A stretch of DNA of 64,000 nt from Pseudomonas baltica (lineage in GTDB: Bacteria; Pseudomonadota; Gammaproteobacteria; Pseudomonadales; Pseudomonadaceae). A program made the position numbers and the translations under genes. The DNA lies in NCBI RefSeq assembly GCF_031880315.1, contig NZ_CP134771.1, positions 5,829,001-5,893,000 on the forward strand, given 5' to 3'. Shown in pieces: positions 51,975 through 61,891 of the stretch. The notes below the pieces were generated by a model, which was given only the letters and a program-made list of their open reading frames with translations, was not told the origin of the DNA and did not search any database. Numbering within the stretch: position 1 is the stretch's first letter; each line of letters starts with the position of its first letter.

Positions 51975-53573
51975 ATGCAAGCACGTCAATCCCGTCCCCT
52001 GATCGCCAAGCTGTTGTTACCCCTCGGCCTGGCCGCCGCCCTCACTGCGCCGTTCGTCCTGGCCGCAGAAAAAACCCTGCACGTGGTGATGTCCTCCTCC
52101 TTGCGCGTACTCGATCCCATCGCCACCACGGCGCAGATCACCCGCAACCACGCCTACATGATCTACGACACCTTGATCGGCATGGACGAGCATTTCACCC
52201 CGCAGCCGCAGATGGCCGACTGGACTGTTTCGGCGGATGGCCTGACGTACACCTTCACACTGCGCGACGGCCTGCTGTGGCACGACGGCAAAGCGGTGAC
52301 CGCCACTGATTGCGTGGCCTCGCTCAAGCGCTGGGCGCACTTCGATGTCGGTGGTCAATTGATGATGAAGTACACCTCAAGCATCGTCGCCACCAACGAC
52401 AAGACCATTACGCTGACCCTCGCCAAACCCTTCGGTTATGTCTTGCAGTTGCTCGCCAAACCATCGTCCGTGGCGGCGTTCATGATGCCCGAGCGCGTCG
52501 CCAACATCCCGGATGGCCAGACCATCACCGACTACACCGGCTCGGGTCCCTATAAGTTCGTGGCCAAGGAGTTCGACCCCGGCAACCGCGTCGTCTACGA
52601 AAAATTCGAGCAGTACGTGCCGCGCAAGGAACCGGCCAGCGGTACGGCGGGCGGCAAGGTGGTCAAGGTCGATCGCGTCGAGTGGATCAACATGCCCGAC
52701 CGCATGACCGCGATCAACGCGCTGTCGTCCGGCGATGTGGATTTCATCGAGCAGCTGCCCATCGATCTGCTGCCGATGGTGCAGGCCGATCCGAACCTCA
52801 AGACCGGCGTACTGAGCAAGTTGGGCAACATGACCGGCGGGCGAATGAACTTCCTGTATCCACCGTTCAACAACCCCGATATTCGGCGCGCGGCCTTGCT
52901 GGCGCTGAACCAGAAGGACGTCCTCGATGCGCTGGTCGGCAACCCCGAGTATTACCGCCAGTGCGCGTCGGTGTTCGGTTGCGGCACCCCGCTGGAAACC
53001 CAGGCGGGCGGCGAATCGCTGACCAGCGGCGGCAACCTTGAGGCGGCCCGCGCACTGCTGAAAAAGGCCGGCTACGACGGCACTCCCGTGGTGATCATGC
53101 AGCCCACCGATGTGCCGAGCCAGGCGCCACAACCGGTGGTCGCGGCCCAGGCGTTGCGCAAGGCTGGCTTCGTGGTCGATCTGCAACCCATGGACTGGCA
53201 GACGTTGATCTCGCGTCGCGCCAACCAGAATCCGCCCGCCCAGGGTGGCTGGAACCTGTTCTTCACCTATTGGAACGCCGAGACCATCTGGAACCCGGTG
53301 GTCAATCCAATGCTCGACGGTGGCGGGCAGAAGGGCGCGTGGTTCGGCTGGCCGACCGATGCGCAGATGAACCAGCTGCGGGTCGATTTCGTGACCGCTA
53401 CCAACCCGGCCAAACAGAAGGCCATCGCCGTCGAAATCCAGCAGCGCGCCATGGATCAGGTGAGCTATATCCCGCTGGGTCAGTACAACGATGTCGCCGC
53501 CTGGAACAACCACGTCAGCCACTGGGTGGCGGGGCCGTCCACGGTGTTCTGGAACGTCGAGAAAACCGACTGA
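51975..53573 (+). CDS. Peptide-type ABC solute-binding protein (SBP family 5)
   Basis: 532 aa. Signal peptide with hydrophobic LLLPLGLAAALTAPFVLAA, then the DppA/OppA-type fold (YDTLIGMDEHFTPQPQMADW, GSGPYKFVAKEFDPG). An ATG at 51966 is also in frame; 51975 has the better-spaced AAGGA. The partner permeases and ATPase follow at once. The likely ligand, from neighbours, is a D-amino-acid-containing peptide or N-acyl-D-amino acid. Confidence 0.9.
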   Translation: MQARQSRPLIAKLLLPLGLAAALTAPFVLAAEKTLHVVMSSSLRVLDPIATTAQITRNHAYMIYDTLIGMDEHFTPQPQMADWTVSADGLTYTFTLRDGLLWHDGKAVTATDCVASLKRWAHFDVGGQLMMKYTSSIVATNDKTITLTLAKPFGYVLQLLAKPSSVAAFMMPERVANIPDGQTITDYTGSGPYKFVAKEFDPGNRVVYEKFEQYVPRKEPASGTAGGKVVKVDRVEWINMPDRMTAINALSSGDVDFIEQLPIDLLPMVQADPNLKTGVLSKLGNMTGGRMNFLYPPFNNPDIRRAALLALNQKDVLDALVGNPEYYRQCASVFGCGTPLETQAGGESLTSGGNLEAARALLKKAGYDGTPVVIMQPTDVPSQAPQPVVAAQALRKAGFVVDLQPMDWQTLISRRANQNPPAQGGWNLFFTYWNAETIWNPVVNPMLDGGGQKGAWFGWPTDAQMNQLRVDFVTATNPAKQKAIAVEIQQRAMDQVSYIPLGQYNDVAAWNNHVSHWVAGPSTVFWNVEKTD

Positions 53574-53608
53574 TTGCTGCATCACGCTTGTTGCGTTCGG
53601 AGGCTTCG

Positions 53609-54550
53609 ATGCTGGGTTATTTTTTGCGACGTGTGCTGGCGGCAGTCCCGGTGATGCTGGTGGTCGCACTGTTCGTGTTCCTGCTGCTGCGCCTGTCGCC
53701 CGGTGATCCTGCGGCGATCATCGCCGGTGACATGGCCAGCCCCGAGCAACTGGCAGCCATTCGCCAGAACCTCGGCCTCGACCAGCCGCTGTACCGGCAG
53801 TTTTTCGTGTGGATCTGGCAGCTACTGCACGGTGATTTCAGCACCTCGCTGATGGCCCATACAGCAGTGCTGAACATGATCGGTCAGCGCCTGGAGCCGA
53901 CCCTGAGCCTGGCGTTGGTGTCGATCCTGTTCACCATTCTCATTTCGGTGCCGCTGGGCGTGCTGGCGGCGTGGAAACACGGCAGCTGGATCGACAACCT
54001 GGTGATGTCGACCTCGGTGCTGGGCTTTTCGATTCCGGTGTTCGTGATCGGCTACGGGCTGATCACAGTGTTCGCCCTGGACCTCAAGTGGTTGCCGGTA
54101 CAAGGCTTTCGCAGCCTGGGCGATGGCCTGGTGCCGTTCGCGCAACGGATCGTGTTGCCGGCCCTGACGCTGTCCTCGGTCTACGTGGCGCTGGTGGCGC
54201 GCATGACCCGCGCGAGCATGCTCGAAGTGCTCGGTGAAGATTACATCCGCACCGCCCGCGCCAAGGGCTTGAGCGAGGTGCACGTGTTGTTTCGCCACGC
54301 GCTGCGCAACGCGATGATCCCGATCCTCACGGTCATCGGCACCGGCTTTGCGCTGATGATTTCCGGGGTGGTGGTCACCGAAAGCGTGTTCAACATTCCA
54401 GGCTTGGGCCGGCTGATCGTCGACGCCGTGCTGGCCCGCGACTATCCCGTGATTCAAGGCATGATCCTGCTGACCAGCGGTGTGTATGTCGTCATCAATC
54501 TGCTGATCGACCTGTCGTACGCGGTCAGCGATCCGCGCATCCGTTACTGA
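53609..54550 (+). CDS. DppB-type ABC permease
   Basis: 313 aa, six membrane helices. The opening FLRRVLAAVPVMLVVALFV and the coupling loop DYIRTARAKGLSEVHVLFRH are typical of DppB/OppB. GGAGG precedes ATG 53609. It forms the channel with the next gene, DppC type, ten bases downstream. Confidence 0.92.
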   Translation: MLGYFLRRVLAAVPVMLVVALFVFLLLRLSPGDPAAIIAGDMASPEQLAAIRQNLGLDQPLYRQFFVWIWQLLHGDFSTSLMAHTAVLNMIGQRLEPTLSLALVSILFTILISVPLGVLAAWKHGSWIDNLVMSTSVLGFSIPVFVIGYGLITVFALDLKWLPVQGFRSLGDGLVPFAQRIVLPALTLSSVYVALVARMTRASMLEVLGEDYIRTARAKGLSEVHVLFRHALRNAMIPILTVIGTGFALMISGVVVTESVFNIPGLGRLIVDAVLARDYPVIQGMILLTSGVYVVINLLIDLSYAVSDPRIRY

Positions 54551-54560
54551 GGACAAGGTC

Positions 54561-55436
54561 ATGAGCAAACCCGTTTCCCTGAGCCTGCCAGCACCCAGGC
54601 GTCGCCTGATCACCTTGCCGCGCATGCCGTGGACTTCTGCGCTGGCCTTGGTGGTGCTGGTGCTGATCATCGCCATGGCGGTCTTTGCGCCCTGGATCGC
54701 CAACCACGACCCCATCGCCTTGGCGCCGGCCATGCGCCTCAAGCCGCCCAGTGCCGAGTTCTGGCTGGGTACCGACGCCTATGGCCGCGATCTGTTTTCG
54801 CGCATCGTCTATGGCGCGCGCATCTCGCTCACCGTGGGCGTCGGCGTCACCGTGCTGAGCATCCTTATCGGCTTGCCGCTGGGGCTGATCGCCGGTTATT
54901 TCCGCGGCCTGGACGCGCTGTTGATGCGGATCATGGACGGGCTGATGGCGATCCCCGGAATCTTGCTGGCGATCGCTATCGTGTCCCTCAGCAGTGCCGG
55001 GATCTGGACCGTGATGATCGCCATCATGGTGCCCGAAATCCCCCAGGTGGTGCGCCTGGTGCGCGCGCGGGTGCTGTCGACGCGCGAAGAACCCTACGTC
55101 GAGGCCGCCCTGTTGATGGGCACCTCGACGTTCAAGATTCTCACCCGCCACCTGATGCCCAACACCTTGGCGCCGCTGATCGTGCAGGGCACTTACATCT
55201 GCGCATCGGCGATCCTTACGGAATCGATCCTGTCGTTCCTCGGCGCCGGCATCGGCACCGAAATCCCCACCTGGGGCAACATCATTGCCGAGGGTCGGGT
55301 GTACTTCCAGCTCAAGCCGTCACTAGTGCTGTGGGCCGGACTGGCGCTGTCGTTGTGCATCCTGTCGATCAACCTGCTGGGCGACGCCGCACGCGATGCG
55401 CTCGACCCCCGTATGCAGCAAAGGGGCAAGGCATGA
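54561..55436 (+). CDS. DppC-type ABC permease
   Basis: 291 aa. Typical DppC features: WLGTDAYGRDLFSRIVYGAR, and the coupling loop EEPYVEAALLMGTSTFKILT. Six helices. Its stop overlaps the start of the fused ATPase gene by four bases (ATGA), fixing the stoichiometry by coupled translation. Confidence 0.92.
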   Translation: MSKPVSLSLPAPRRRLITLPRMPWTSALALVVLVLIIAMAVFAPWIANHDPIALAPAMRLKPPSAEFWLGTDAYGRDLFSRIVYGARISLTVGVGVTVLSILIGLPLGLIAGYFRGLDALLMRIMDGLMAIPGILLAIAIVSLSSAGIWTVMIAIMVPEIPQVVRLVRARVLSTREEPYVEAALLMGTSTFKILTRHLMPNTLAPLIVQGTYICASAILTESILSFLGAGIGTEIPTWGNIIAEGRVYFQLKPSLVLWAGLALSLCILSINLLGDAARDALDPRMQQRGKA

Positions 55437-57076
55437 GCGATCAGTTCAGCGACACCCTGCAGGTCGAAAACCTCTGCGTGAACAGCGCCGACGGCACGCC
55501 GATCCTGCAGGATATTTCGTTCCATATCCGTGCCGGGGAAACCCTGTGTCTGGTAGGCGAGAGCGGGTCGGGCAAGTCGGTGACGTCACTGACGACCCTC
55601 GGCCTGTTGCCCAAGGGCGCGCTGAGCGCCGCCAGCGGGCGGATCCTGCTGGACGGCGAAGACGTGCTGCAGGTCAGCAATGCTCGGCTCAAGGCATTGC
55701 GCGGCAGCCGCATGGCGATGATCTTTCAGGAGCCGATGACAGCCCTCAATCCGGTCCTCAGCGTGGGGCGGCAGATCGACGAAGTGCTGCAGACCCACAC
55801 CGTGCTGGGCGCCGCCGAGCGTCGCGTGCAGGTGATGAATGCGCTGACCCAGGTGCACCTGCCGGACATCGAGCGCATCTACGCGGCCTATCCGCACCAG
55901 CTCAGTGGCGGCCAGCGCCAGCGGATCATGATCGCCATGGCACTGGTCCTCGAGCCACGCTTGCTGATCGCCGACGAGCCGACCACGGCGCTGGACGTCA
56001 CTACGCAGCAGCAGATCCTCAAGCTGATCCGCGAGCTGCAGCAAAAACACGGTACGGCGGTGCTGTTCATCACCCATGACATGGGCGTGGTGGTGGACAT
56101 CGCCGACCGCGTGTGCGTGATGCGCCAGGGCCGTATCGTCGAGTCCGGCAGCGTGGCAGAGGTACTCTCCAAGCCCCGTGAGGACTACACCAAAGCCCTG
56201 CTGGCGGCGGTACCGGGCCTGGCGCCGCGTGCGGCGCGCAGCGCGGTCAACAGCCAGCAAGTGGTGCTCGACGTCAGCGAACTGGGCAAGGTCTATCCGC
56301 CAGCAGGGGGCGCGTGGCGCTGGTTCGGCAAGCCCCGTGAAGGGACTCGGGCGGTGCATGAGGTGTCCTTCACCCTCAAGCGTGGCCGCACCCTGGGTAT
56401 CGTCGGCGAAAGCGGCTCGGGCAAATCCACTGTGGCGCGCTGCGTGATGCGCCTGCTGGCACCGACCCATGGCGCAATCCGCGTCACCGGCAAGGATATT
56501 TCCGAGTTGTCGGCGCATAGCCTCAAGCCCCATCGCAAGCGCATCCAGATGATTTTCCAGGACCCTAATCGCTCGCTCAATCCACGCCTGAGCATCGGCA
56601 AGAGCCTGGTCGAGGGGCCGATGAACCATGGTGTCTCCTTCGCGCAGGCCTGGGCGCGTGCTCAGGAACTGCTGGAGCTGGTGGGGCTGCCTACCGACGC
56701 CATCGAGCGCTTTCCACATCAGTTTTCCGGTGGCCAGCGCCAGCGCATCGCTATTGCCCGCGCCCTGGCCATGGAGCCGGACGTGATCGTCGCCGACGAG
56801 GCCGTTTCGGCGCTCGATGTTTCGGTGCAGGCGCAAGTGCTGGAGTTGCTGCAAGCCATTCAACAGCGCATGGGTGTGGCCATTCTGTTCATCACCCACG
56901 ACCTGCGCGTTGCCGCGCAATTGTGTGACGACGTGCTGGTCATGCACCGCGGGCAGGTCATCGAGTACGGCCCGGCGGCGGCTGTACTCGGCGATCCGCA
57001 GCAGCCCTATACCCAGCAGTTGATGGACGCGGTGCCCGGCAAGGGCTGGGATTTTGCAGCAGGCCAGAGGATTTGA
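55433..57076 (+). CDS. Fused double ABC ATPase (DppD-DppF type)
   Basis: 547 aa with two complete ATPase domains: Walker A GESGSGKS at 42-49 and again at 326-333, signatures LSGGQRQRI (about 158-166) and FSGGQRQRI (second half), each with its own Walker B and the oligopeptide-family C-terminal region. One protein therefore replaces the usual DppD and DppF pair. It powers the D-amino-acid/peptide uptake system. Confidence 0.93.
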   Translation: MSDQFSDTLQVENLCVNSADGTPILQDISFHIRAGETLCLVGESGSGKSVTSLTTLGLLPKGALSAASGRILLDGEDVLQVSNARLKALRGSRMAMIFQEPMTALNPVLSVGRQIDEVLQTHTVLGAAERRVQVMNALTQVHLPDIERIYAAYPHQLSGGQRQRIMIAMALVLEPRLLIADEPTTALDVTTQQQILKLIRELQQKHGTAVLFITHDMGVVVDIADRVCVMRQGRIVESGSVAEVLSKPREDYTKALLAAVPGLAPRAARSAVNSQQVVLDVSELGKVYPPAGGAWRWFGKPREGTRAVHEVSFTLKRGRTLGIVGESGSGKSTVARCVMRLLAPTHGAIRVTGKDISELSAHSLKPHRKRIQMIFQDPNRSLNPRLSIGKSLVEGPMNHGVSFAQAWARAQELLELVGLPTDAIERFPHQFSGGQRQRIAIARALAMEPDVIVADEAVSALDVSVQAQVLELLQAIQQRMGVAILFITHDLRVAAQLCDDVLVMHRGQVIEYGPAAAVLGDPQQPYTQQLMDAVPGKGWDFAAGQRI

Positions 57077-57078
57077 GC

Positions 57079-58527
57079 ATGACTTTCGATTTACTGTTTC
57101 GCGCCGTGACGATCGTCGACGGCACTGGCGCCGCACCCTATGTCGCCGACCTGGCCACTCAGGGTGATCGCATCGTGGCCCTTGGCGATCTGAGCGGCTA
57201 TCACGCGCAACGGATCATCGATGGCGACGGACGCTGCCTGATGCCGGGCTTTATCGACGTGCACACCCATGATGATACCAACGTCATTCGCACCCCCGAG
57301 ATGCTCGCCAAGATCTCTCAGGGGGTAACCACGGTGATCGTCGGCAACTGCGGCATCAGCGCCTCCCCGGTGACCTTGCGCGGTGCCCCACCTGACCCGA
57401 TGAATCTGCTGGGCAATCGGGAGGCGTTCGTCTATCCGACCTTCCAGAGTTACATCGATGCGGTCGAACAGGCCGTGCCGAGCGTCAATGTCGCCGCCTT
57501 GATCGGCCACACCGCGCTGCGCTCCAACGTCATGGCGCAATTGGATCGAGCCGCGTATGACAACGAGCTGCACGCCATGTGCCTGGCGCTCGAAGCGGCA
57601 CTGGATGCCGGGGCCATCGGGCTCAGTTCCGGGCTGGCCTACACCAACGCCAAACAGGCGCCCATGGCGGAGATGCAGGCGCTGGTGGATATCATCGGTG
57701 CGCACGGTGCGCTCTATACCACGCACATGCGCAACGAGCACGATGGCTTGCTCGACTCGCTACAGGAATCCTTCACCACGGCGCGCAACGCGGGCGCGGA
57801 CCTGGTGATTTCTCACCTCAAATGCGCCGGCGCCGGTAATTGGGGCCGGGCGCCTTTGGCCCTGGCCGCTCTGGAGAAGGCTGCCAGCCAACAGTCCTGT
57901 AACTGCGATTGTTATCCCTATGCGGCCAGCTCGACCACGCTGGATGCCTGGCGTGTCGACGGGCAGATGGAAATTCTCATCACCTGGTCCGAACCGCACC
58001 CGGAGATGGCCCGCCAGACCCTCAAGGACATCGCCGAGCAGTGGGGCGTATCGCAGTGGCAGGCCACCGAGCGGCTGCGCCCGGCCGGCGCCATCTACCA
58101 CATGATGAGCGAAGACGATGTGCGCAGGATTCTCGCTCATCCGCTGTCGATGGTCGGCTCCGACGGCTTGCCCAATGACCCTAATCCGCACCCGCGCTTG
58201 TGGGGCACTTTCCCTCGGGTGCTGGCGCACTATTGCCGGGACCTGAAGCTGTTCGATCTGGCCGAAGCGGTGCGCAAGATGACCGGGCTGTCGGCCGCAC
58301 GCTTTCGCCTGCAAGACCGTGGCGTGCTGCGCGAGGGTGCCTTCGCCGACTTGACGTTGGTGGACATGCAGCGCATCGAGGACATCGCCACTTACAGCGA
58401 TCCATGCCGCCAGGCGCCGGGCATCGACCTGGTGGTGGTCAACGGCGTGGTCAGCTATGAAGACGGCCGGGTGCAGGGGCGCCAGGGGCGCTTGCTCAAG
58501 CGCCAGCCTGTCGCGTTGGCGGATTAG
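57079..58527 (+). CDS. N-acyl-D-amino-acid deacylase (D-aminoacylase)
   Basis: 482 aa. Metal-binding IDVHTHDDTN, VGNCGISASPV, the CDCYPYAASST Cys/Tyr region and DGLPNDPNPHPRLWGTFPRV match D-aminoacylases, which hydrolyse N-acyl-D-amino acids. ATG 57079 starts two bases after the ATPase stop. Together with the carbamoylase it gives the operon two ways to free a D-amino acid. Its 3' end overlaps the convergent RidA gene by four bases. Confidence 0.9.
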   Translation: MTFDLLFRAVTIVDGTGAAPYVADLATQGDRIVALGDLSGYHAQRIIDGDGRCLMPGFIDVHTHDDTNVIRTPEMLAKISQGVTTVIVGNCGISASPVTLRGAPPDPMNLLGNREAFVYPTFQSYIDAVEQAVPSVNVAALIGHTALRSNVMAQLDRAAYDNELHAMCLALEAALDAGAIGLSSGLAYTNAKQAPMAEMQALVDIIGAHGALYTTHMRNEHDGLLDSLQESFTTARNAGADLVISHLKCAGAGNWGRAPLALAALEKAASQQSCNCDCYPYAASSTTLDAWRVDGQMEILITWSEPHPEMARQTLKDIAEQWGVSQWQATERLRPAGAIYHMMSEDDVRRILAHPLSMVGSDGLPNDPNPHPRLWGTFPRVLAHYCRDLKLFDLAEAVRKMTGLSAARFRLQDRGVLREGAFADLTLVDMQRIEDIATYSDPCRQAPGIDLVVVNGVVSYEDGRVQGRQGRLLKRQPVALAD

Positions 58528-58880
58528 ACCCCGGTGGCAGCGGTCAGCATGATCTCGACCAATACGTCCGGCGAGGCCAGGTCGGCCTGGATAGTCGCAC
58601 GGGCCGGCGCGGCGCCTTCGGGCAGCCACTCGCACCAGACTTCATTCATGGCAGCGAAATCGGCGGTTATGTCCTTGAGCCAGATCTGCGCGCTCAGCAA
58701 GCGGGTTTTGTCGCTGCCCGATTGGGCGAGCAGGGCGTCGATCTTGGCCAGTACCTGGCGGGTCTGGCCAGCGCAATCGGCGGTGCGGTCGTCTGGCACC
58801 TGGCCTGACAACCAGGCCAGTCCACCGTGGAGGATAGCGCCGCTGAGGCGTGGATTGACGGAAATTCTCTGGATGCTCAT
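58524..58880 (-). CDS. RidA-family imine/enamine deaminase
   Basis: 118 aa. The family arginine is in APARATIQADLASPDVLVE; GLAWLSGQVPDD and AGQTRQVLAKIDALL are also conserved. RidA proteins hydrolyse reactive 2-imino acids made by amino-acid oxidases and PLP enzymes. Divergent from the DadA-like gene (145 bp), so the two are probably co-regulated and RidA clears the imine product. Confidence 0.88.
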   Translation of the reverse strand: MSIQRISVNPRLSGAILHGGLAWLSGQVPDDRTADCAGQTRQVLAKIDALLAQSGSDKTRLLSAQIWLKDITADFAAMNEVWCEWLPEGAAPARATIQADLASPDVLVEIMLTAATGV

Positions 58881-59025
58881 GGCAACTCCTGATGCGGGGT
58901 GGGGATGCGGTGTGGACGGACAACGCTAACCACCCTCGCTTCATATTGCCATGACTAAATCGACTGTCGGCCATAACCCCTTGCTAAGGCCGCCCATCTT
59001 CAGACGTGATTCAAAGGAGAAGACT

Positions 59026-60273
59026 GTGCAAGTAGTGGTGGTAGGAGCAGGTGTGGTGGGGCTGGCCAGTGCCTGGTATCTGGCGCAGAAGGGCCTGCAG
59101 GTCACGCTGGTGGATCGTCACGCCGAGGTCGCCCAAGAGACCAGCTTCGCCAATGGCGGGCAGTTGAGCTACAGCTACGTGGCGCCTCTGGCGGAACCGG
59201 GGGTGATAGGCAAGCTGCCGCAATGGTTGCTCGGCGCAGACTCGCCGTTGCGTTTCAGGCCGCGTCTGGACCCGGCCCAGTGGCGCTGGTGCCTGGCGTT
59301 TCTGCGTGCCTGCACACAGGCACAGGTGCGCCGCACCATCGGCGAGATGCTCAGCCTGTCGTACCTGAGCCGCGATGCGCTGGATGAACTGCTGGCCGCC
59401 CATCCGCTGGATTTCGATCTGACGCGCACCGGCAAGCTGGTGGTGTATCGCGACTCGGCGGCGCTGGCCGCAGCCACGCCGATGGTCGACTGGCAACGTT
59501 CGCTCGGCGCCGATCAACGCCTGCTGGACGGCCCGGGATGCGTCGCGCTGGAGCCGACGCTCGCGGCGATCGGCAGCCAGTTGGCCGGAGGCATTCACAC
59601 GCCGGGCGAGGCGACCGGCGACTGCCTGCGCTTCTGTCAGGGGCTGCAGAGTTTGTTGGCGCAGAGGCCTGACGTGCGCCTGGCCCTGGGCGTCGAGGTG
59701 CAGGGGTTGGTGCGCGAAGGGCCGCGAGTGGTCGCCGTGCGCACCGCCGAGGGGGACATCGCGGCCGATGCCGTGGTGGTCGCCGCCGGGATGTTCAGTG
59801 TGCCGTTGCTCAAGCCATTGGGGCTGTCGCTGCCGTTGTACGGCTTGCGCGGCTACAGCCTGAGCGTGCCGCTGGACTCGTCCCTGCGGGCACCGCGCCT
59901 GAGCGTGACCGACGCCGCGCGCAAGGTAGTCTACGCGCCGCTGGGCAGGCGCCTGCGCATTGCGGCGATGGTCGACATGGGCGTGAGCGGGGCAGATGTC
60001 GACCCGGCGCGCATCACCTTGCTCAAGCAGCAGGTCGCCGAGACCTTCCCGCAACTGGACCTCGAGCATGCTCAGGCCTGGGCCGGTCTGCGCCCCAGTA
60101 CCGCGCACAGCAAGCCGATCATCGGCCGTGCCGAGGGGTTCGACAACCTGTGGCTGAACGTCGGGCAGGGGGCGCTCGGGTTCACCTTGGCACTGGGCAG
60201 CGCAAAGCTATTGGCCGCACAAATGAGCGGTGATGCCTTGCCGATCGATGCGGCGCCGTTTCAGTTGCGCTAG
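59026..60273 (+). CDS. DadA-like FAD D-amino-acid dehydrogenase/oxidase
   Basis: 415 aa, GTG start with AGGAG. FAD motif GAGVVGLASAWYLA begins at residue 7; then ETSFANGGQLSYSYVAPLAEPG and the C-terminal WAGLRPSTAHSKPIIGRAE and VGQGALGFTLALGSAKLLA, the DAO/DadA pattern. It oxidises D-amino acids to 2-imino acids. Residues differ enough from canonical DadA that broad or unusual D-substrates are possible. Confidence 0.9.
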   Translation: MQVVVVGAGVVGLASAWYLAQKGLQVTLVDRHAEVAQETSFANGGQLSYSYVAPLAEPGVIGKLPQWLLGADSPLRFRPRLDPAQWRWCLAFLRACTQAQVRRTIGEMLSLSYLSRDALDELLAAHPLDFDLTRTGKLVVYRDSAALAAATPMVDWQRSLGADQRLLDGPGCVALEPTLAAIGSQLAGGIHTPGEATGDCLRFCQGLQSLLAQRPDVRLALGVEVQGLVREGPRVVAVRTAEGDIAADAVVVAAGMFSVPLLKPLGLSLPLYGLRGYSLSVPLDSSLRAPRLSVTDAARKVVYAPLGRRLRIAAMVDMGVSGADVDPARITLLKQQVAETFPQLDLEHAQAWAGLRPSTAHSKPIIGRAEGFDNLWLNVGQGALGFTLALGSAKLLAAQMSGDALPIDAAPFQLR

Positions 60274-60369
60274 AAGGTCGCCGGGCTAGTCACGCACCCT
60301 GTCCGCACTGCACTGGTGGTCGAATCACGATCACCATTGGGGCTCGCTGGGGAAGCCGTACGCCTGCGA

Positions 60370-60786
60370 TCAAGTGGCGCTGACCACCGACAGGTGCTCG
60401 TGACAGGCCAGCCAGCGACCCTCCCGACAGTGAAAAACGATGGTCTCGCGCTCCTCGCACTGCAACTCCTCACCCGCAACGCGCAGGCGCGTCGATACAT
60501 CGTGGATGAAGATCGCCACCTCACCCTGCAGGCTCACATGGCCGTTGCTCGACTGGCACTCCAGCACGGCGAAACCCTCAGCCTGCCATTGCGCCCACAC
60601 GGCTTCATATTCGGCGCGGGTATACAGCGGCTGGGGCAGGGTGTGGAATACGAAGGTGGCCTCAGGGCTGAAGCTGGCGAAGTAGCGCGCGGTGTCGTTG
60701 CTGGCGAAGGCACTGACCAGATCGGCGGCGGCCTGGAGTACCTGTTCGTGTGTATGGGCGGCTTGCGTATGGGAGGATTGCTGCAC
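60370..60786 (-). CDS. SnoaL/NTF2-like (DUF4440) protein
   Basis: 138 aa, GTG start with GAGG upstream. Cone-fold features: DLVSAFASNDTARYFASFSP, EATFVFHTLPQPLYTR, EVAIFIHDVSTRLRVAGEEL and HCREGRWLACHEHLS. Function unknown; the family includes small enzymes and ligand-binding proteins. Convergent with the DadA-like gene; a GTG was chosen because no ATG fits. Confidence 0.72.
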   Translation of the reverse strand: MQQSSHTQAAHTHEQVLQAAADLVSAFASNDTARYFASFSPEATFVFHTLPQPLYTRAEYEAVWAQWQAEGFAVLECQSSNGHVSLQGEVAIFIHDVSTRLRVAGEELQCEERETIVFHCREGRWLACHEHLSVVSAT

Positions 60787-61005
60787 GGTGGGCCTCGGTA
60801 ATGGCTGTTGTGATTGTCTGCGCGGATTCTGGCGAGTACCGCGGGCGGGGCAAATCGGTGGGGGCAAATAATCACTTCAGGGATTCATCAACTAATCGCG
60901 TTGGAACGCGCAATTGACACGCTGCCGGCCCTGGCATTGAATGCCTCGCTCCCCCGTGTGGTCATCGTCAATGAGTCAGACACCGTGTTGAGAAACGTCG
61001 CCGAT

Positions 61006-61881
61006 ATGGACCTGCGCCTGCTGCGGATCTTTACCGTAGTGGTCAAGTGCGGCGGCTTCAGTGCCGCCCAGGCCGAGCTCAACATGAGCCAGTCCAACAT
61101 CAGCATGCACATCTCCGGGCTGGAAAAACGCCTGGGCTATCGTCTGTGCGAGCGCGGCAAGGGTGGCTTTCGGGTGACCGAGAAGGGCCAGCGGATCCTC
61201 GACGCGGCGGCGGTGCTGTTCGGTGCCGTGGATGCGTTTCGCGATGAGGCTCAGGGGCTGTCGGGGCGTCTGGTGGGCGATCTGTACTTGGGCGTGGCCG
61301 ATAACATCGCGACCCTGCCCACCGCGCGCATCGACGCGGCCATCGCGCGGTTCTACCAGCGCGAGCCCGATACCCATCTGCACATCCACGTCAATTCGCC
61401 CACCGAGCTCGAGCGCGCGGTGATCGATGGGCAACTGGATATGGCGGTGTCATATTTCAGCCGGGAGTTGCCGACGCTCGACTACCAGGCCCTGTACAGC
61501 GAAGAGATCGGCGTGTTCTGCGGTCGTCTGCATCCGCTGTTCGCGGTCCCGCAGCCCGATACCGCGCAACTGCAGGACGCCGACTGGATCCGCCACGGTT
61601 TTGTGTCGGCCAGCCAGGTGCTGCCGATAGTGCCCCGGCGTGCATCGGCGACTGCGCATCATATGGAGGCGGTGGTGCATGGGGTGTTGGCGGGCACGCA
61701 CTTGGGCTATCTGCCCGCGCACTATGCTCAACCGTGGATCGCCAGCGGGCAGATGCGCGAGCTGGGCGACACGCCGCTGCGCTATGCCGTGCAGCATCGC
61801 CTGATCACCCATGTCGGGCACCCGCAGAGCGAAGCGGTGCGGGCCTTTATCGATGATCTGCTGGCGGTGCATCGCGCCTAG
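61006..61881 (+). CDS. LysR-family regulator
   Basis: 291 aa. HTH at residues about 1-60 (MDLRLLRIFTVVVKCGGFSA, LNMSQSNISMHISGLEKRLG) then effector domain. ATG 61006 is preferred; a TTG at 60988 is possible. It converges on the aldehyde dehydrogenase gene, so its target is uncertain; it could govern the dehydrogenase or the upstream cluster. Confidence 0.87.
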   Translation: MDLRLLRIFTVVVKCGGFSAAQAELNMSQSNISMHISGLEKRLGYRLCERGKGGFRVTEKGQRILDAAAVLFGAVDAFRDEAQGLSGRLVGDLYLGVADNIATLPTARIDAAIARFYQREPDTHLHIHVNSPTELERAVIDGQLDMAVSYFSRELPTLDYQALYSEEIGVFCGRLHPLFAVPQPDTAQLQDADWIRHGFVSASQVLPIVPRRASATAHHMEAVVHGVLAGTHLGYLPAHYAQPWIASGQMRELGDTPLRYAVQHRLITHVGHPQSEAVRAFIDDLLAVHRA

Positions 61882-61891
61882 CGCGTGGCCG

